From: Sebaldella sp. S0638
Lineage (GTDB): Bacteria > Fusobacteriota > Fusobacteriia > Fusobacteriales > Leptotrichiaceae
Reading direction: 5' to 3'
Length of the DNA: 64,000 bases
Assembly (NCBI RefSeq): GCF_024158605.1
Contig: NZ_JAMZGM010000013.1
Span: 1-64,000 of the forward strand
Positions within the stretch are counted from its first letter, which is position 1, and every line of letters begins with the position of its first letter. Made by a program: the position numbers and the translations under genes. Shown here piece after piece: positions 7,640 to 16,861 of the stretch. The notes below the pieces were generated by a model that saw only the letters and a list, made by a program, of their open reading frames with translations, did no database searches and was not told the DNA's origin.

Positions 7640-7699
7640 ATTTGTCAGCTTGTTGTCTGCTGTTGATTAAATTCATAAGCATTTTACAAAAATTATAGT

Positions 7700-7760
7700 A
7701 AGTTAAAATACAGTAACGACAGTATTCAGTGACCTTGAGAGATCAAAAGTGTTATTTCTG
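7700..7760. other. Element right end / attachment junction in mupG
   Basis: Between the integrase stop (7639) and the last codons of recognisable MupG sequence (7748-7750) the sequence changes from element to host. The att core should lie in about 7700-7760, overlapping the NYYPRNNT-coding part. No second copy of this sequence was found in the rest of the window, so the other end lies further left, outside. The core length cannot be set without the empty site. Confidence 0.5.
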
Positions 7761-8176
7761 GGATAATAATTATGACATACTGATAGATTATTTATATTCA
7801 ATCCTGATTTTTTCAGTCTTTCCATCCATTCTTCAGAAACAGTGGAAGCATTCAGCTGAATATTATATTTATGGCTTAATTCAGCTGTCTCTTTGTCATC
7901 AAAGCCGAAATCCAGTCTCAAAGCATGTATCTTATAGTCTTCCCAACGGAATTCATCAAAAAATCCCTTTGAAATATCCACTATTACTTTCATATTACGT
8001 TTTTCTGCTTCTTTTAGTATTATTTCAAATTCATCTTTTACTCTTTTTCTATCTGTTTCAGGAATATGTACAGAAGTAAAAACATATTCTATCCCGTTTT
8101 TATACGCTCTTTCCATATACTCGATATTTTCTGCCGCAGAATAATCCAGTCCGGGAAAAATAGAAACTCCTCTCAT
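7703..8176 (-). pseudogene. mupG: MupG-like 6-phospho-MurNAc hydrolase, truncated by element insertion
   Basis: The intact family (DUF871/MupG) is about 350 residues and hydrolyses MurNAc-6-phosphate glycosides during cell-wall recycling. Here only the N-terminal TIM-barrel half remains: MRGVSIFPGLDY, VFTSVHIPE, LRLDFGFDD and the conserved CHNYYPR. Homology stops after NNT (codon at 7748-7750), and an unrelated 14-residue tail ends at 7703. The start at 8176 has an excellent GGAGGTAAG; the longer frame to 8227 lacks one. It lies 77 bases behind an RpiR regulator, presumably one operon. The break coincides with the end of the element carrying the integrase, so the missing 3' half should lie beyond the left window edge. 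Confidence 0.75.
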
Positions 8177-8253
8177 TACCTTACCTCCGATTCTAAAAAA
8201 ACATATATTTACATTATAACTAAACATTTGTTTCTAAAAAACACATATCCTCA

Positions 8254-9105
8254 CTATAATCCGGTATCTGTTTTAGATATCCGAGTTTTCCCCAAAGCCT
8301 CCAATGCCTTATCATAAATCAGGTTAAAATAAGCTGTATATAATATGTCAATGACATTCAACATTGATATTCTCGAATATATCGCCGCACTTCTGTATAA
8401 ATTCTCTTTTGCAGTTACATAAAGCGACTTATCTGCGAATTTTTCCAGTGTATTATCAGAATTTTTAGTAATTGTAACGATCTTTGCTTTATTTTCAGTG
8501 AGAATTTTTGCTATTTCCAGCATTTCAGCAGTTTCTCCCGAATAGGAAAATATAATAGCAGTATGATTTTCATTGGAATTTTTTGCCTGCACATACTGCT
8601 GGTCATAGAGCGCATATGTCGCAGTCACCTTTCCTATTCTCATAAATTTATAATTGGCATCCAGTGCCACAAAATGTGATGCTCCTGAACCGTATAAATC
8701 CAGAATCTCAGCATCATCAATCATGTTTATCACCGATTTCACCACATTTTCATCTGTTAAAATCCTGGTTTCCTTTAATGAATCTATACTCAGAGAGCTT
8801 ATTTTATCTATAATGTCACTTATAGAATCTTCTCTGTCTATTTCATTGTTTTTATTTATTTCCATGCTGTTCTTAATAAAAAAGTTTATTTCAGAAGCCA
8901 GCATTACTTTGAATTCCTGATATCCCCCTATACCTATCTTTTTACATAATCTGATTATGGTAGCGGGACTTGTATATGTCTTTTTTGCCAATTCAGTGCA
9001 TGAAAGCTTTATTACCTCGTCAGAATGCGTAATTATATACTTTGCTGCTTCTACTTCATTTGGTGTAAAATTCTTGGCCTCTCTCAACTTTATTATCAGG
9101 CTCAT
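8254..9105 (-). CDS. RpiR/MurR-family transcriptional regulator
   Basis: A 283-residue regulator: N-terminal HTH_6 domain (about 1-77, with CTELAKKTYTSPATIIRLCKKIGIGGYQEFK) and C-terminal SIS sugar-phosphate-binding domain (about 125-255, DLYGSGASHFVALD and IIFSYSGETAEMLEIAK). RpiR-family proteins sense phosphosugars. Because mupG follows directly on the same strand, the MurNAc-6-phosphate sensor MurR is the best guess, but the adjacent gene is now broken. Upstream, AAAGTTT (9180-9186) and AAACTTT (9207-9213) form a possible operator. There is no sign of damage in this gene. Confidence 0.85.
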   Translation of the reverse strand: MSLIIKLREAKNFTPNEVEAAKYIITHSDEVIKLSCTELAKKTYTSPATIIRLCKKIGIGGYQEFKVMLASEINFFIKNSMEINKNNEIDREDSISDIIDKISSLSIDSLKETRILTDENVVKSVINMIDDAEILDLYGSGASHFVALDANYKFMRIGKVTATYALYDQQYVQAKNSNENHTAIIFSYSGETAEMLEIAKILTENKAKIVTITKNSDNTLEKFADKSLYVTAKENLYRSAAIYSRISMLNVIDILYTAYFNLIYDKALEALGKTRISKTDTGL

Positions 9106-9230
9106 ATTTTTACCTCATTTCCAAATATTATAGCTTTTCATTATTTAAAATCATTATATCAGATATTTTGTAAAAAAGAAAAGTTTATCCTGCCGGAGAA
9201 TCCCGAAAACTTTACTTTTTACCATAATAT

Positions 9231-9307
9231 AAAAACTGTATCAGACTAAAATCCTATACAGCTGTCACTGCTGACAGCATGTCATGATTCATTCCAATAC
9301 AGTTTTT
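9231..9307 (-). terminator. Double-hairpin terminator
   Basis: Outer arms AAAAACTGTAT (9231-9241) and ATACAGTTTTT (9297-9307) enclose an inner perfect hairpin GCTGTCA-CTGC-TGACAGC (9260-9277). It follows the stop of the 9311-9895 gene, and the run of T lies on the correct side for minus-strand transcripts. Confidence 0.6.
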
Positions 9308-9310
9308 CTG

Positions 9311-9895
9311 CTAATTCTCTTCTCCCAGTATCTTTCTCCAGAGATCCTTTGCCCTCTCTACTTTAAACCTGTTATAAACCACATATACACTGGGGATTTC
9401 ATTATCTTCCTTTAACTCACTCCAGCTCAGGATTCTTCCGTATTCTTTATACTTTCTGTAAAGCAGATCCCTTATTTCTTCTCTTTCACGGTAAAATATT
9501 TCTTCATTATTAATAAATCCCGCTAGCTTCCGTAAATTATCTATACCGCCGAATCTTCCGGCAATTCCCGTTCCTGTCATAGGGAAGTTATTCTGTTTCA
9601 TATCAATTATCGAAGCCCCGCAGTCTTCTTTCCCTATCTTTAATGATAAAGCCCTGTACAGCTTTAACAATTCATCATTGTTGTACCTCTTTTGCCTTGG
9701 GATATACTTTTTTCTGCTCTTACATCTTACAAGCCCTAGTATTTCTCTTAATTCCGACCACTTCCAATATTTCTCTATCTCTTCCACAGAAATTACATCT
9801 TTAATTTTATCAAGATCTTTCTTAAATATTAACTCATAATTCGCTACTTTATGTTTCAGAATTTTTAATATCTCTTCTTTTCTTGATTTCGACAT
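9311..9895 (-). CDS. Protein with homing-endonuclease-associated repeats, no nuclease
   Basis: A 194-residue, basic, soluble protein. Two or three repeats of the pattern W(S/K)ELxE-x-G/IP-x-(I/V)xxRF are visible: YWKWSELREILGLVR, FPMTGTGIAGRFGGIDNLRKLAGF and LSWSELKEDNEIPSVYVVYNRFKVERAKDLW. This is the short DNA-binding repeat seen beside HNH and GIY-YIG homing endonucleases. No HNH, GIY or LAGLIDADG catalytic motif is present, so it may be a DNA-binding protein or a remnant. It has its own terminator and no clear operon partners. Repeat recognition is from memory. Confidence 0.55.
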   Translation of the reverse strand: MSKSRKEEILKILKHKVANYELIFKKDLDKIKDVISVEEIEKYWKWSELREILGLVRCKSRKKYIPRQKRYNNDELLKLYRALSLKIGKEDCGASIIDMKQNNFPMTGTGIAGRFGGIDNLRKLAGFINNEEIFYREREEIRDLLYRKYKEYGRILSWSELKEDNEIPSVYVVYNRFKVERAKDLWRKILGEEN

Positions 9896-10031
9896 ATTCC
9901 TCTCCTAATTTTGTATTTGTTTCATCAATAATTTAACATAAAATTTTGTTTTTTTCAATTTTTTTTGTTTTATATTTTCTGTGAATTTAATCAAATATCA
10001 TATTTTTCTATAAAAAATACATATTATTATA

Positions 10032-10067
10032 TAAAAAAGTGAACATAAAATAAAATGTCCACTTTTT
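10032..10067 (-). terminator. Terminator of oppA paralogue 1
   Basis: AAAAAGTG and CACTTTTT arms with near-complementary GACAT/ATGTC extensions lie 24 bases after the stop of the 10091 gene. The T-rich tail is on the minus-strand 3' side. Confidence 0.8.
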
Positions 10068-10090
10068 ATAATATATTTATCTGTATAGTT

Positions 10091-11695
10091 TTATTCTACT
10101 CTTACATAGTAAAAATCATAACCAGATGCGATTTTAGTAAAATTCATATCTTTTATTCTCTCATTTACAAGCATATTTTTTATGTTATATGTAAGCATAG
10201 CAATAGGAAGTTCTTTTCCTAATATTTTTTCTGCATCCATCATACTTTTCATTCTTACAGAATTATCTACGCTGTTTTTAGCAGTTTCCATTAATTTGTC
10301 ATATTCAGGATTCGACCAGTTTGTCTTGTTATTTCCTCCGTTTGTTACCCACATATCCATATATGTCATAGGATCAAGATAATCAGGCCCCCATTGTGAC
10401 AGATCCATATCGTAGTTACCCTGTGTTTCATTTTGTGAGAATATTTTAAATGTATTAGTTTCTATTTTTACATCAAGACCAAGTACAGTTCTCAGTTTTT
10501 CCTGAAGATACTCTGCCAGTTTCTGATTGTCAGGGGCTTCATATATCATCAAAGTAAGTGTAGGCGTTCCTGTTTCCCCTATCTCTTTCAATCCTTCCTG
10601 AAACAGCTGTTTTGCTTTTTCAGGATTATATTTTTCAAAAATATCTCCGTTTTCTTTTCTGAAATCTCCGCCGGCTGATCCTCCGTATCCTTCCGGAACA
10701 AACCCGTAAGCAGGCATAAAGCTTCCTTTTGATACGTTTTCTGTCATTTCGTTTCTGTCTATTGCCATAGAAACAGCTTCTCTTATTTTCTGGTTAGCAA
10801 GAAGCTTATTTTTAACATTGAATTTCAAAAATTTTATAGAACCTTTATTATATGAATAAAGTCTTTTATCTTCTCTATACTCTATCAGCTGTTCTCCTGA
10901 CAGCTCTGTAATATCCAGTTCCCCGTTCTTAAATGCATTTAGAGCTGCAAGAGGGTCGGAAATCATTTTTATTTCCAGTTCATCAAGATGAATATTATCT
11001 TTATTCCAGTAATTTTCATTTTTAGCAAGAAGAATACTAGTTTCAGGTGTCCATTTTTTCACTGCATAAGGCCCGTTACCCATTATCTTGTCTGCTGACA
11101 GTGAAAAATCTTTTCCTGCTTCGTTATAGAACTTTTCATTAACCGGATAGTATGTAGGAAATGAAAATAATGAAAGCAGATATGGTGTAGGCTGATTCAG
11201 CTCTATTTCCAGAGTGTTGTCATCCGGAGTCTTTATTGCCACATCTTCTTTTTTCCCTTTTCCTTCGTTATATTCTCTGGCTCCTTTTATATAATAGAGC
11301 TCATATGCATATTCTGATGCTGTCTGAGGATCAAGTGCCCTAAGCCAGCCAAATGCAAAATCTTTTGATGTTACAGGGTCTCCGTTTGCCCATTTCATAT
11401 CTTTTCTCAAATGAAATACCCATTTTAGGCCGTCTTCACTAATTTCCCAGCTTTCAGCCGCTGCAGGAACCACTTTTCCCTCTCTGTCAAGCCTTGTCAG
11501 CCCTTCATAAATAAGAGAGTCTATTGTTATTCCGGAAGCATCTGATGCCAGCTGCGGATCCAGTGATTTTGGTTCTGACTGTAGATTTACCGCAATTTTT
11601 TTCATATCACTGCTTTTTTTAGTACCGCTGTCACTTTTGCCGCATGATATTACAAAAAACAATAATGTTAACATTGTTAAAAATATTTTTTTCAT
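10091..11695 (-). CDS. Oligopeptide-binding lipoprotein (OppA family), paralogue 1
   Basis: A 534-residue substrate-binding protein of the SBP_bac_5 family that captures peptides for an ABC importer. The lipoprotein signal MKKIFLTMLTLLFFVISC ends in a lipobox with Cys18, followed by a short Ser/Gly/Lys linker. The binding-domain signatures LDPQLASDASG, WVFHLRKDMKWANGDPVT and YNPEKAKQLFQEGL are intact. It stands alone with its own terminator. Upstream, TTGCAA and TAAAAT (18-base spacing) form a moderate promoter. It is likely served by the oppBCDF genes further along or by others elsewhere; paralogues suggest different peptide preferences. Confidence 0.9.
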   Translation of the reverse strand: MKKIFLTMLTLLFFVISCGKSDSGTKKSSDMKKIAVNLQSEPKSLDPQLASDASGITIDSLIYEGLTRLDREGKVVPAAAESWEISEDGLKWVFHLRKDMKWANGDPVTSKDFAFGWLRALDPQTASEYAYELYYIKGAREYNEGKGKKEDVAIKTPDDNTLEIELNQPTPYLLSLFSFPTYYPVNEKFYNEAGKDFSLSADKIMGNGPYAVKKWTPETSILLAKNENYWNKDNIHLDELEIKMISDPLAALNAFKNGELDITELSGEQLIEYREDKRLYSYNKGSIKFLKFNVKNKLLANQKIREAVSMAIDRNEMTENVSKGSFMPAYGFVPEGYGGSAGGDFRKENGDIFEKYNPEKAKQLFQEGLKEIGETGTPTLTLMIYEAPDNQKLAEYLQEKLRTVLGLDVKIETNTFKIFSQNETQGNYDMDLSQWGPDYLDPMTYMDMWVTNGGNNKTNWSNPEYDKLMETAKNSVDNSVRMKSMMDAEKILGKELPIAMLTYNIKNMLVNERIKDMNFTKIASGYDFYYVRVE

Positions 11696-11944
11696 TCACA
11701 GCACCTTCCTCAATAATTTATTCTTTCATTATTTTATCATTCTTTCAGTTGTAATTGCAAGTATTCTCATAAAAAATACCTTAATATCCTCTGATATTTT
11801 TTTGCAAAAATTATACAATATTTTCTTACTTATATTTAAAATAGTAAATAACACAGTAAAATCAACCCATCATACAATTTTACAATAAAATCAAAACAAA
11901 CTGGTTCTCTGTACTTAGTATTGCCCGAGAAAAATCATTGTATA

Positions 11945-11985
11945 AAAAAGCAGACTATACCGCTTTTGGGAATAGTCTGCTGTTA
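11945..11985 (-). terminator. Terminator of oppA paralogue 2
   Basis: AGCAGACTAT and ATAGTCTGCT form a perfect 10-bp stem just after the stop at 11992, with a T-run on the minus-strand 3' side. Confidence 0.85.
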
Positions 11986-11991
11986 TTTTAA

Positions 11992-13584
11992 TTATTCTAC
12001 ATAAGCATCATATAAATAATATTCTGCCCCGATTCCTTTGAAATATACATTTTTTATTTTGGGATTCAGTAGAATTACCCTTGTAGAGTAAAGCAGAGCT
12101 CCCACAGGCATATCATCGCCCAATATTTTCTCTGCATCTCTCATTGCCTGCATTCTTACTTTATTATCTCCGCTGTTATTTGCTGTTTTTATAAGTTCGT
12201 CATACTTTGGATTCGAGTATGAAGAGTGGTTATTTCCGCCGTTTGTAATAAATAAATCCATATATGTCATAGGATCTGCATAATCAGAACCCCATCCCGA
12301 TAATACTATCTCAAAATCTTTCTGCTGAAGTCTAGCCATTCTCTCCTTAAAAGGAATCGGCTCTATTTTTATATTTGCTCCCAGATTAGTTCTCAGTTTT
12401 TCCTGTACATATTCCGCTATCTTCTTATTATTTCCCGCTTCATTTATAATAAGCGACAGTTCGGGAAGCTCACTTATCCCTAGTTCTGCCAGTCCTTCCT
12501 GATAAAGTCTTTTTGCTTCTTCGGGATTATATCTGGGATAAGCATCTCCGTTTTCCTCTCTGAAAGTTTTAATTTCTCCGGGAAATCCTGTAGGAACCAT
12601 GCCGTAAGCACCTTCTCCCGTACCTTTTACTATGGTATTTGCCATTTCTTCCTTATCAATTGCAAGAGTCAATGCCTGTCTGATCTTCTTATTCGCAAGA
12701 TATTTATTCTCCATATTATATTCCAGATACCATACTGAATTATTTCTGAATACATTTACCCTCGGGTCTTTTTCATATCTCTGATACTGCTCTGCTGTGA
12801 GCCTTATAAGATCTACCTCTCCATTGTTAAAAGCATTCAGCTCTGCTGTGGAATCTGCCACCAGAACCATTTCTACTTCATCTATTTTTATATGATCTTT
12901 ATTCCAGTAATTTTCATTTTTTACTAAAACAAAGTTAGAATCATGTTTCCAGCTTTTTATCTTATACGGCCCGCTATATTCCATTGCATCAGCTTCCAAT
13001 GCATAATCTTTTCCTTTTTCATTAAAAAATTTCTCATTTATTGGTGTATATGTGGCAGATGCTGTCAGTGAAGCGAAGTATGCTGTCGGCTTTTCCAATT
13101 TTACTTCCAGTGTTTGGCTGTCTATTACATTTATTCCTACATCTTCTTTCTTTCCTTTACCTTCATTGTACGCCTGTCCACCTTTTACAGGATAAAGCAT
13201 ATATGCATATTCCGAAGCCGTTTCAGGATTCAGCACTCTTAGCCATGCAAATTTAAAATCATCCGCAGTAACAGGCTCTCCGTCAGACCATTTCAGATTT
13301 TCTCTCAAATGAAAAGTCCATGTCAGCCCGTCTTCACTAACATCCCATTCTTTAGCCATTCCCGGTTCAGGAGTCCCGTCTTTTCCCTGTCTTGTCAGCC
13401 CTTCACTTACCAGTGAATTAACGGCTATTCCCGTCTGGTCTGTTAAAAGTCCCGGATCTATTGATTTTGGTTCAGCTGTTTCATTTACTATAATTTTGGT
13501 GTTTCCAGAAGATTCCCCTTCTTTTCCTGAGCCTCCGCAGGAAATAAGAATTAACATTATAAATAATAAAAGTAGTTTTTTCAT
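11992..13584 (-). CDS. Oligopeptide-binding lipoprotein (OppA family), paralogue 2
   Basis: About 530 residues from the ATG at 13584, chosen because AAAGGAGAAAC lies just before it; the frame is open to 13602. The signal MKKLLLLFIMLILISC places the lipidated cysteine at residue 16. SBP_bac_5 hallmarks SIDPGLLTDQTG, WTFHLRENLKWSDGEPVT, YNPEEAKRLYQEGL and GGNNHSSYSNPKYDEL are present. It is clearly a paralogue of the four other OppA-like genes in the window. It is monocistronic, with a strong terminator. The ligand is unknown; peptides are expected from the family. Confidence 0.9.
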   Translation of the reverse strand: MKKLLLLFIMLILISCGGSGKEGESSGNTKIIVNETAEPKSIDPGLLTDQTGIAVNSLVSEGLTRQGKDGTPEPGMAKEWDVSEDGLTWTFHLRENLKWSDGEPVTADDFKFAWLRVLNPETASEYAYMLYPVKGGQAYNEGKGKKEDVGINVIDSQTLEVKLEKPTAYFASLTASATYTPINEKFFNEKGKDYALEADAMEYSGPYKIKSWKHDSNFVLVKNENYWNKDHIKIDEVEMVLVADSTAELNAFNNGEVDLIRLTAEQYQRYEKDPRVNVFRNNSVWYLEYNMENKYLANKKIRQALTLAIDKEEMANTIVKGTGEGAYGMVPTGFPGEIKTFREENGDAYPRYNPEEAKRLYQEGLAELGISELPELSLIINEAGNNKKIAEYVQEKLRTNLGANIKIEPIPFKERMARLQQKDFEIVLSGWGSDYADPMTYMDLFITNGGNNHSSYSNPKYDELIKTANNSGDNKVRMQAMRDAEKILGDDMPVGALLYSTRVILLNPKIKNVYFKGIGAEYYLYDAYVE

Positions 13585-13964
13585 TGTTTCTCCTTTCAAC
13601 AATCATTTTTATATTTTATATTTTACTAAATTTCTTTGATTTTTACCATTCTTTTCTTTTCAATTCAACTAAGTGTCAATTAGTTTTTTAAACCATTAAT
13701 TAATAATAATTTATTTCGTAAATCTTGACTTTTTCTATTCTTAGATGTATAATTATTACATGTTTATTAATATTTCTGTACTTCTCTAATATCTTAGTGA
13801 AAAATAAAACTTTCATATGTCTTATTTTTTTTTAATAAAAATTATAGATAAGATATCCGACATTTCCTATTTATTTATTCTTTAAATATCCAAATAGTCA
13901 TTTGTTGTAATATCTATTTATAGTATAGAGAATGCAGCTATCTTTAAATAAAAGGAGATCATTT
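13585..13964. other. Divergent intergenic region
   Basis: An AT-rich interval of 380 bases with no gene. It holds the promoter of the subtilisin autotransporter (separate entry) and must also hold that of OppA paralogue 2, for which TTGACA on the minus strand is visible without a good -10. The transcribed leader of the autotransporter would be about 205 bases, with no obvious riboswitch-like fold. Confidence 0.5.
13725..13753 (+). promoter_or_regulatory. Promoter of subtilisin autotransporter
   Basis: TTGACT (13725-13730), a 17-base spacer and TATAAT (13748-13753) form a near-consensus promoter. It lies about 210 bases before the ATG at 13965, implying an unusually long 5' leader unless a second promoter closer to the gene is used. 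Confidence 0.6.
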
Positions 13965-16748
13965 ATGAAAAAAAAATTTTTATTGGTTGCCGTGCTTCTC
14001 ATAGCTCTCACAGCATGCGGAAGTTCCGGCGGCGGTGGAGGAGGCGGTGGAAACGGGACTCCGGCGACTCCGATTCCAACATCACCTGATACTTCTACAC
14101 CTAACGTTACTGTTCCTGATGCACCCTATGTTCCATTTAACAAAACTGATCCGCATAAAGCAAGCTCAGCAAAAAGCAGCGGCATTACAGGTACAGGAGT
14201 GACTATTGGTATTATTGATACCGGTTTTGAAACTGCAAATGCAGAATTCAAAGATAGTCTGGGGAATCCGCGTATCAGCACAGATCCGGCATTTACAGGC
14301 AATACTAATATACACGGAAGTCTGGTAGCTGAGGTCGCAGGCGGTAAGACAATCGGTATGGCACCTAATGTGACTATAAAAGCTATTTCTGCCGGTGCGA
14401 CATGTACTGACGGCGGTGATACCTGCGTTGATACTAATCTTTCCATGTATCAGTCATTATATAATGATGGTGTGAGAATATTTAACCAGTCTTTCGGAGC
14501 CGATAAAGCCACAGGTGCTGCTAAAAAATCAGAATTTCCGCTTACTGATCCGGTTATCGACTTTTTCTATAAAAGAGCTACTACAGATTCATTGTTTGTA
14601 TGGGCTACTGGAAATGGAAGCTCTTTACAGCCCGGAGCTGAAGCAGGACTTCCTTTCTTATATCCGGCTTTGGAAAAGGGATGGATCGCTGTTACCGCTG
14701 TTGATTCTCAGACCGGTTTAATAGCTGATTATGCTAATCAATGCGGACTTGCTCAAAACTGGTGTATAGCAGCAGTAGGTGACTATAGCTTTTATGCAAA
14801 GAATGTAAACGGCAAGGGTACTTCATTTGCTACCCCGGCAGTTACAGGCGCAGCTGCTCTTGTACAGCAGAAATATCCGTGGATGAACGGAGACCTTCTG
14901 AGACAGACACTTTTATCCACAGCAACTGATATGGGGAAACTTGGAGTAGACAGTACCTATGGATGGGGACTTCTAAATGTGGAAAAAGCTGTAAAAGGCC
15001 CTGCTCTTTTTGATAAGAAACTGGCATTGGGAAATTATGTTAATATCAGCTTTGACACTGTTACTTCTTATTTTCAAAATGATATAAGCGGAGATGCGGG
15101 TGTAATAAAAAGCGGTACTGGAAAGCTTGTTCTTTCAGGAAATAATACTTATACAGGGGATAACATCGTCAACGGCGGTACTCTTACTGTTAACGGTAAA
15201 GTAATATCACAGGTTCAGATTCAGTCCAACGGTACCTTCTCTAGTAACGGCGGATATGTGGACAATAATGTTATAAATAACGGCGGTACTTTTGTAAATG
15301 AATCAAACGGTACAATAATCGCAGGAAATTACACTGCTTCATCAGATTCTATAACTGAAAGCACTGCTGATTCTACAATTAACGTAAAAGGAAAGGCTGT
15401 ACTTTCAGGTTCTGTCCTAAAAGTAGCCGCTCCTAAAGATGAGAATGACAGACCTGTTTATATAAGTTCTACGAACAGTATACAGGGAAACATACTTGTT
15501 GCTGATCAGGGAATCGAGAGCAGTTTTGGTTCTGTGGAAACTCCGGTACTTCTGAGTACAGAGCTTAAATACAGCGAAAATAATGTAGGATTGGAAATGA
15601 CAAGAAAAGATGTTTCGGTTTATTCAGCGGAAGCTTATAATTCTGATGCTACAAGGGACAACACAGCTTCAAATCTGGAACAGGTATTTAAAATCCTTGA
15701 TAACGGTACAGGAAATGAAGCATTCAGAACACAGGCCGCATACTTACAGCAGACTGCTTCTTCAAAAGTGCTGGCTGCATCTCTTGACAGTTTATCAGGA
15801 CAGATTTATGCTTCGGCACAGGCACTTACATTCCAACAATCTCAGACAATAAACAAAGACCTGTCAAACAGGCTTACATGGCTTGGAAGTATGACAAACC
15901 CTGCTGACAGCACAGGTATATGGTTTAACGGAATTGGTTCAGTAGGAAGACTTTATCAGTCCGGATATGCAGAGGCAGATACTTACCTTTACGGCGGACA
16001 AATCGGGGTGGACAAAGCTTTTAACAGTAAGTTTATTCTTGGTGCATCACTTTCATTCTCTGACTCCAAAGCTGATTTTGACAGATATGCCGGAGAATCA
16101 AAGAGCCAGAATCTGGGATTATCATTATACGGAAGATACGGACTGGAAAACGATACATTCTATGTGCTGGGACGTATAGGAGGAGCTTATGTTTCAAGTG
16201 ATGTAGAAAGAGATGTAATAGTAGGTTCATATAAAGATAATCTTTCTGTTAATCATGATGATTATGTACTTTCAGGTTACGGGGAAGTAGGATACAAACT
16301 CAAAACTTCTTCTGCTGTGAGTATCACTCCTTATGCCGGTCTTTTATTCGACAGTGTAAACAGAGGAAGTTTTTCTGAGGATAACAGTCTTTTTGGACTA
16401 AAAGCTGACAGTAAAACTTATTCACAGACTTCCGGACTTTTAGGATTACGTGCTGAAGGTTCTTTCAACTGGGCAGCAGGTAAATCTACAGTTCTTGGTT
16501 ACTTCTCATGGCAGACTGCATTTAATGATGAAGACCTGAGCTACGATGCTTCTTACATCGGGCTTCCTAATGAGAAATTCAAGATAAAAGGTATCGGTCT
16601 TGCAGATAACACTGCATGGACAGGTGTGGGGATACTTACTGAAGTGACTCCTGTCTGGTCATGGTACGCGAACTATGATATGCAGATAGAAAGATCAAAG
16701 GTAATGAATAATGTATTCTCAGTAGGTGCAAGAATTAACCTAAATTAG
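13965..16748 (+). CDS. Surface lipoprotein subtilisin autotransporter (SphB1-like)
   Basis: About 927 residues from the ATG at 13965, which has AAAAGGAGATC upstream; the longer frame from 13932 lacks this. A lipoprotein signal (lipobox LTAC, Cys18) and a poly-Gly linker lead to an S8 serine protease with an intact triad: D85 (GIIDTGFE), H117 (IHGSLVAE) and S287 (GTSFATP). A PATR-type element (GTGKLVLSGNNTYTGDN, NGGTLTVNG) and an autotransporter beta-barrel (about 640-927, ending in VGARINLN) follow. Family knowledge: SphB1-like enzymes are anchored at the cell surface and cleave other surface proteins. Candidate substrates here include the other autotransporters and the CdiA-like protein; this is inference. 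Confidence 0.9.
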   Translation: MKKKFLLVAVLLIALTACGSSGGGGGGGGNGTPATPIPTSPDTSTPNVTVPDAPYVPFNKTDPHKASSAKSSGITGTGVTIGIIDTGFETANAEFKDSLGNPRISTDPAFTGNTNIHGSLVAEVAGGKTIGMAPNVTIKAISAGATCTDGGDTCVDTNLSMYQSLYNDGVRIFNQSFGADKATGAAKKSEFPLTDPVIDFFYKRATTDSLFVWATGNGSSLQPGAEAGLPFLYPALEKGWIAVTAVDSQTGLIADYANQCGLAQNWCIAAVGDYSFYAKNVNGKGTSFATPAVTGAAALVQQKYPWMNGDLLRQTLLSTATDMGKLGVDSTYGWGLLNVEKAVKGPALFDKKLALGNYVNISFDTVTSYFQNDISGDAGVIKSGTGKLVLSGNNTYTGDNIVNGGTLTVNGKVISQVQIQSNGTFSSNGGYVDNNVINNGGTFVNESNGTIIAGNYTASSDSITESTADSTINVKGKAVLSGSVLKVAAPKDENDRPVYISSTNSIQGNILVADQGIESSFGSVETPVLLSTELKYSENNVGLEMTRKDVSVYSAEAYNSDATRDNTASNLEQVFKILDNGTGNEAFRTQAAYLQQTASSKVLAASLDSLSGQIYASAQALTFQQSQTINKDLSNRLTWLGSMTNPADSTGIWFNGIGSVGRLYQSGYAEADTYLYGGQIGVDKAFNSKFILGASLSFSDSKADFDRYAGESKSQNLGLSLYGRYGLENDTFYVLGRIGGAYVSSDVERDVIVGSYKDNLSVNHDDYVLSGYGEVGYKLKTSSAVSITPYAGLLFDSVNRGSFSEDNSLFGLKADSKTYSQTSGLLGLRAEGSFNWAAGKSTVLGYFSWQTAFNDEDLSYDASYIGLPNEKFKIKGIGLADNTAWTGVGILTEVTPVWSWYANYDMQIERSKVMNNVFSVGARINLN

Positions 16749-16754
16749 GCTTAA

Positions 16755-16816
16755 TAAAAAATGAGCTTTTTGAAGTGACAATCTGACTTTTCAGATCACT
16801 TCAAAGGCTCATTTTT
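16755..16816. terminator. Bidirectional terminator between converging autotransporters
   Basis: AAAAATGAGC, TTTGAAGTGA and ATCTGA pair with TCAGAT, TCACTTCAAA and GCTCATTTTT, a long stem with small bulges between two convergent genes. T-runs are present on both ends. Confidence 0.85.
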
Positions 16817-16861
16817 ATATTGGCTCTATATTCTTAAGAAAGTGTGTAATATCTCAATATT

